From Kudoa neothunni (lineage: Eukaryota; Cnidaria), in contig OZ199840.1 in the NCBI GenBank assembly GCA_964304625.1, forward strand, positions 9,424,001 through 9,488,000: DNA of 64,000 nucleotides, in the 5' to 3' direction. The notes beneath the pieces are model-generated. The model made no database searches. It had not been told where the DNA came from and saw nothing but the letters and a program-made list of their open reading frames with translations. How positions within the stretch are numbered: position 1 is the first letter of the stretch; each line of letters opens with the position of its first letter. Position numbers and translations under genes: made by a program. Positions 59,558-64,000 of this stretch are shown here, piece after piece.

Positions 59558-61155
59558 ACTCTTATATCTGTCGGTGTATGTGTTTGCAGCAGCACGCATG
59601 TGCCATGGATAAACATTTTTTAAATACAACTTCTAGTTTGCATTTTAATAGATGATACCATTAATAAAAATAGTTCAATTACTTAGAAGTATAAGTATAA
59701 TAAATACTGCGGTCAGAACTTCTGACTCAGAAGTAAGGTATTTTCTGGTTGTTTACTCAAATAGCAGATTAAAAGTACCTGTATAATATTTAATAGTTGT
59801 TTACTTCAGAGTGATACTCAATTAGAATGAACTTTTACTTGCGATATACTAGGTAAATCCGTTAATCTTGGTATAGAATGTTTCAAAAATGTTATATATG
59901 CCTGTTTAGAGTAATTCTAAGACAAATAAAACACATAATTCAAGATTAAAGATGTGTGAAGAGTTCTCAAATAATTAAATTTTTGTGAAAATTTCTTTTT
60001 ATCAAATATATCGATTGAGATTGAAACTATATTCGTCCTTCGATAAGTTTTTACTCATTTTTTGATTTTCCTAAACTCTTTTGAAAAACAGCTGACATCA
60101 CTAATTCGATAAGTTTCTATACTTGATGAGATAATTTTTTAAATAATGTTTAAGTTCATAATTACCTAATTATTCCTTACCCTCAGACTTTAAGGTTAAT
60201 ATTCAAATCAGTATAATTGTTCTTTTCGCTAAAACTAATTCATTATGATATAAAAGCTGCATGAAAATATGCGACACCACATTCTATACGTAGTTTAATA
60301 ATTTATATTCACGATGACTTTTGCACAAAGTACAGTCCCCCTTCTATACGTGTCATATAAGTTAATACGAAATTATTGATCTATTCGATTAAACCGATAT
60401 TATCACAAAGTTTTCGTTAATCCATGAATAGTTCAATACACAACGAAATTTTTTTTGGGGCAACCAAACAGTATGTTTATTTTTAAAGGGGTGCACTCCT
60501 TCGAGAAAACCAGTTTAAATTTAAAAATTTAAACATTACTGTAATTTTTCAAACCAAAAACACCTTTACATTTCAGGTTTAGATTTAATCTTATTTTGTT
60601 ATTAAATTTATACATTTTTGAACCAATAAATATTATTGATAAAAAGCAAGGTTGGATTTATTTATAAATCGGGAAAATACGTTAAAATAGTGAATACGTA
60701 AGTTACCGCTCACAGCTTTTAAAAACCTTAATAACATCCTTTATAAAATCACAAAAAAGGAGTAACAATTAATATTTTTATTTCTGACGCACGTTACGTC
60801 GATTTTATTTTTTTTATCGCAAAATTTTGAAGAGAACTGCAAGTCTTATTTAAGTTACCTAATGATTTTGTTTAATAAATAAATGAATTTTATCATTAAT
60901 TAAATTGCTCATAAAATTAAGACCATTATTTTTTGGTCAATAATTTGTAAAATAAGCTTAAAAATACTCATTAATTTCTCTCAATACCTTTATTTATATT
61001 CGAATGGAAAGTGCGTACATAACTTGGTGTATCTAAATCATCACATTGCAAAAATAATGACAAGCTTTGAATGCAATAATTAAAATAGAAAAATTAAATT
61101 AAAAGTTAAAATTTTCCATCACACAGTACCAGGAAAAGCTGGGCCTTAGCGCTAG
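59558..61155 (+). mobile_element. Helitron-type non-autonomous repeat, copy C
   Basis: It matches copy B in the same orientation and copy A inverted. The 3' end is the best preserved: a hairpin CCAGGAAAAGCTGG, then GCCTTAGCGCTAG followed by TT, i.e. the CTAG-T terminus typical of Helitrons. The 5' boundary is blurred by a (TA)n run at 59531-59556. Compared with copy B it lacks a block of ~200 bp near 60000. No coding region. Confidence 0.68.
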
Positions 61156-61607
61156 TTATTAACATAGCTAAATCTATTAAAATTAGAATTATTATAATTC
61201 TCGTATTTCTCTTGACGTAGAATACCTTCGGCAAATACAGGAAATAACATGATAAACGAGCCAGAAAATATTTGTAAATGGGATTTGTATTCATGTGGAA
61301 GTACGAATTATCGTAAAGCAATATGTACGATTACCAAGTATAACAAAATTTGATTATTAAAAAATAGCTTTGAGAAGAATGAGATGGAAAATACACATAC
61401 ATTGTACAATTTTGTCATCCAACCAAAGGAAAATTATTTTTATCGCATGCTCAACGTAATAAAAATAAAATCGGGATAAAAACGTTTTGCCGGCTTAAAA
61501 TTTCACAAATATTATAACAAAAAGGGAGTTTAATGATTCCTTGAAAATTAGAATCTTTCTAAAGCGTTTATTGTAAAATTTCCAAAAATGGGAAAAATCG
61601 GTTAACT

Positions 61608-61689
<82 letters not shown>
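61608..61689. repeat. (TAC)n microsatellite
   Basis: About 26 near-perfect tandem TAC units. On the minus strand this would read as a poly-Ser run in a short frame that has no other coding features. Confidence 0.93.
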
Positions 61690-61690
<1 letters not shown>

Positions 61691-61784
61691 ACTACTGTAT
61701 CCGCATCCCCAATAGGGAAGGAAGCCTGTGCTAGACGACATTGGCTATTGTTACACGGATGTTTTTGATCCAAAATGGCAACTA

Positions 61785-61915
61785 TGCTTGCGTACTTTCC
61801 ATTCTTAATCCCAACTACCCCTATTTACAACTAATCTATAAAGTTAATTTTTAGAATCTGCTATATTTAACTATTTTTGGTCAAAAATAATTAAATACAG
61901 TCCAAACTATACCTG
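61785..61915 (+). repeat. Second copy of the 5970-6130 dispersed repeat
   Basis: It shares TGCGTAC/GCGCAC-like, AATCTGCTATATTTAACTAT and TACAGTCCAAACTATACCTG blocks with 5970-6130 in the same order and orientation. Confidence 0.45.
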
Positions 61916-62157
61916 TCCGGCCGGGTATTATGATCGGTGTCAACAGTCACTTCCTTAGTGTTATTGTAAGATTTCCGGCCGTCCTCACGAAACCTCGATA
62001 TATTCATGTTAGACTGTATATAGATTGTTATAACAATAATATAGAGAGGAGCAACGGTATTACAGCATAAATGAAAAAGAAATTTAGAACATTTATTCAA
62101 AATATTTAATATTTCATAAATTTTTCACGTAAATAGTGATGTACTACAACAACCACA

Positions 62158-63898
62158 TTAACAGTAACCGATGGCAAACTCACATTCATTATTTTTGTAC
62201 GTACGAGTGGCAACAGCGGCGGCTAGTGCGGCTCCTTTACCGGAGCCATCTTCAGCATCGATAATATGGAAACGCCTGCCTCTTACTAAATGTTTGATCA
62301 TTTTGTTAACATAAGACATGTAGAATGGATTTTTTTTAAACATGGAACCATCAACTGCAACAGTGCAATTAAATCGGTTGATTCTCTAAAACAAAGTGAG
62401 TATAAGTAGAAGCACAATTACCACCAGTTCACATACCCTAATAAGAACGGCGAGAGTGGATGAAATTAGTTGAGCAGATCTAAAGACGACCACATCGAAC
62501 AGGCTGGAAAGTATGTCTGCATCGTTCTTCGATAGGGATACGTTGAAGTTGGATTTGAAAGATTCCACCATTTCGGGGATGTTACTGAAAGGTTACAATC
62601 AAAATAATGACTAATGTGGTGTAATTACTAGGCTTGAGAAATAAAGCGTGTGTCCAGCGAGTAAGGCTTGTTAAAAATCGCTGGGAGTTTTCCTTCAAAA
62701 ATCACGCTATCATTAGCCAGATGGACCATAACGAAGCGAGCAATCTCTCCGAGATACATACCGGATATCATTTTTTCGTACCTAAAAGCAACAAAACACA
62801 TCCATCGGTCGTCAATCGAGAGCCAAATCACATACAGATGATGTCCAGGTCCTGATTGAATCGGAATCGAGTTGGGCATCATATATAGTTTGCAAGTTTT
62901 TGATCTCTCCATTGTTGCCAAGACCACCCCATTCGGTATTGATAAGAATTTGGCTGTTTTGGGAGATGTCGGGGTCGCTGAACTTGGACACTCGTTTCAA
63001 ATCTTCGATGTAGCACGCATTGGTACCGGTACCATTAATGATACCGATGGCACAATGAGAGTCATGAAGAGCTCCCGAAAGTAGAGTGCCTGTGGTGTCG
63101 TTGATTAGCACATAGTTGCCAATGTTTAACTGGAAGCACTCACTTAAACACACCTCACCAACAAACAAATACCCCAATTTTTGCTGATGCATCTTTCATC
63201 AATTCGGATATATCGTTACCTTCTACACCTGAAGTGGTGAAACCTTTGGTCCAAGTGATAAGGTTGCCGTTGAACAATGAGGTCTGTAGAACCGGGAAAG
63301 AAAACGTGAAACCGACAAAGGGGATGTATTCGTTTTCGATGTTTGTTCTGTTTGAGTCCTTCTTTGAGTGCTTGGGCAATAAAGCCGAATAGTTCATCTT
63401 TTGTTCCATGCATACAGTCGGGAGGAACGGGGAATTGGTTGGAGGAAAATGAGAATTTATCACCCATTAAATCGATTATAAAGAAACGCAAGTTGGTCCC
63501 ACCGAGATCAAGTGCCACATAGCGACCTTTCTGTGTGGAGTTGGGCACATCATGCAAAATGTTGGTATCATTTTCAATGACGATCTCATAACAACCTATA
63601 TTTTTGCATTGAGGAGTGAGATTGGATGTGTGTTGAATTTAATCATTAAAACTCACGTTGGATTCGGATGACAGACCATTATCAAGACTGTATTGAAATT
63701 TGTGCATCAATTCCACAATTTTATTTTTATCGAGTATAAAGTCTTTCACATATTTTTGAATACTTGGATGCTACTCAATTAAAACATAATTAATTCCGCA
63801 CACCTCACACAGTTATGTTTTATTACAACTGAAATGATAGGGCGTTCAATTTTCATCTCTTTTATATCCGAAAATCGAGAATATAAGGTGGAGGACAT
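62158..63898 (-). CDS. HK: Hexokinase
   Basis: Minus strand, about eight exons, first ATG in the window at 63898 (MSSTLYSRFSDIKEM); an open frame continues a few codons upstream, so the true start could lie beyond it. Motifs in order: RYVALDLGGTNLRFF (phosphate-binding), VGFTFSFPVLQ and GFTTSGVEG (glucose site), VLINDTTGTLLS with the catalytic Asp, GTGTNACYIE and INTEWGGLG, HHLYEKMISGMYLGEIAR (joined across an intron), VAVDGSMFKKNP, and EDGSGKGAALAAAV near the C-terminus. It is a single-unit ~50-kDa type, catalysing ATP-dependent phosphorylation of glucose at the entry of glycolysis. Introns are 38-60 nt. Between 63395 and 63340 the frame has to shift by one base to go from FGFIAQALKEG to EYIPFVGFTFSF, with no room for an intron, so there is either a sequencing error or a real lesion. 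The stop is at 62158. Confidence 0.88.
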
Positions 63899-64000
63899 GT
63901 TGCTGTCGTCTTCAAGGTTCTACACCATGAAACACATTAGAAATGGTGGTTAGATGGTGGTTACACACTAGAAACGCATTTAACTAGGTATGCGCACCAT
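63899..64000. other. 5' flank of hexokinase at the window edge
   Basis: A possible upstream exon or promoter. NLEDDSN is open in frame immediately before the chosen ATG and a GTAG lies just upstream of it, so an extra 5' exon outside the window is possible. Confidence 0.4.

Noticed and set aside
61495-61773. Poly-serine protein on the minus strand
   Set aside because: The serine run is simply the (TAC)n microsatellite read in one frame; the flanks are not protein-like.
1-64000. CRISPR arrays, bacterial operons or ribosome-binding sites
   Set aside because: The window is eukaryotic (spliced genes, poly(A) signals, animal families); no regularly spaced repeats of CRISPR type were seen.

Overview
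The window looks like a piece of nuclear genome from a small, AT-rich metazoan. Animal markers are a MAX-type bHLH-zipper factor, an hnRNP H/F-type RNA-binding protein, RHBDL4, TMEM87, NSUN2, SRP19, mitoribosomal mS23 and a hexokinase. Most introns that I can reconstruct are about 40-50 nt and a few are only 24-29 nt, which points to a reduced parasite genome. A myxozoan (parasitic cnidarian) is my best guess; this is inference, since no rRNA or mitochondrial marker is present.

Layout. 1-8.2 kb: a secreted multi-Kunitz protein (+), a Helitron-type repeat, and mS23 (-). 8.2-16.2 kb: three nested transposable elements. A mariner-like element (8207-16189, TA sites) is split by a hAT element (9409-16054, 8-bp duplication), which is itself split by a compact Ty3/gypsy element (9709-13631, 100-bp LTRs). 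16.7-17.6 kb: a rhomboid of the RHBDL4 type. 18-22 kb: a decayed piggyBac gene and a non-autonomous hAT-like element carrying a TTAA-flanked MITE. 24.8-25.5 kb: a MAX-like gene (-). 26.7-29.8 kb: an IS630/Tc1-type element and a pogo/Tigger remnant. 30.4-31.9 kb: a second Helitron-type copy.

32.1-38.9 kb (-) holds the most unusual gene, which I reconstruct as about 18-19 exons encoding a signal peptide, a long array of cysteine-bearing ~100-residue modules and a C-terminal membrane anchor. Sixteen consecutive introns are phase 1 and 37-55 nt long. I do not recognise the module. 41-42.5 kb: the hnRNP H/F-like gene (+). 45.3-45.8 kb: a Pro/Tyr/Asn-rich protein (+). 46.2-51.3 kb: NSUN2 and SRP19 on the minus strand; one NSUN2 intron is ~1.7 kb and houses a second, uninterrupted mariner-like copy. 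53.2 kb: a tRNA-derived SINE candidate. 55-56.8 kb: a TMEM87-type membrane protein (-). 58.8-61.2 kb: more Helitron-type repeats. 62.2-63.9 kb: hexokinase (-).

The host genes are unrelated single loci and there is no sign of operons. They serve core functions: mitoribosome, SRP assembly, ER quality control, RNA modification and splicing, glycolysis. The two secreted or surface genes (Kunitz array and modular membrane protein) are both built from phase-1 symmetric exons, as expected for domain duplication. Roughly a third of the window is transposon-derived. Intron boundaries were set by hand from GT-AG, frame and homology, so exact junctions need transcript support.
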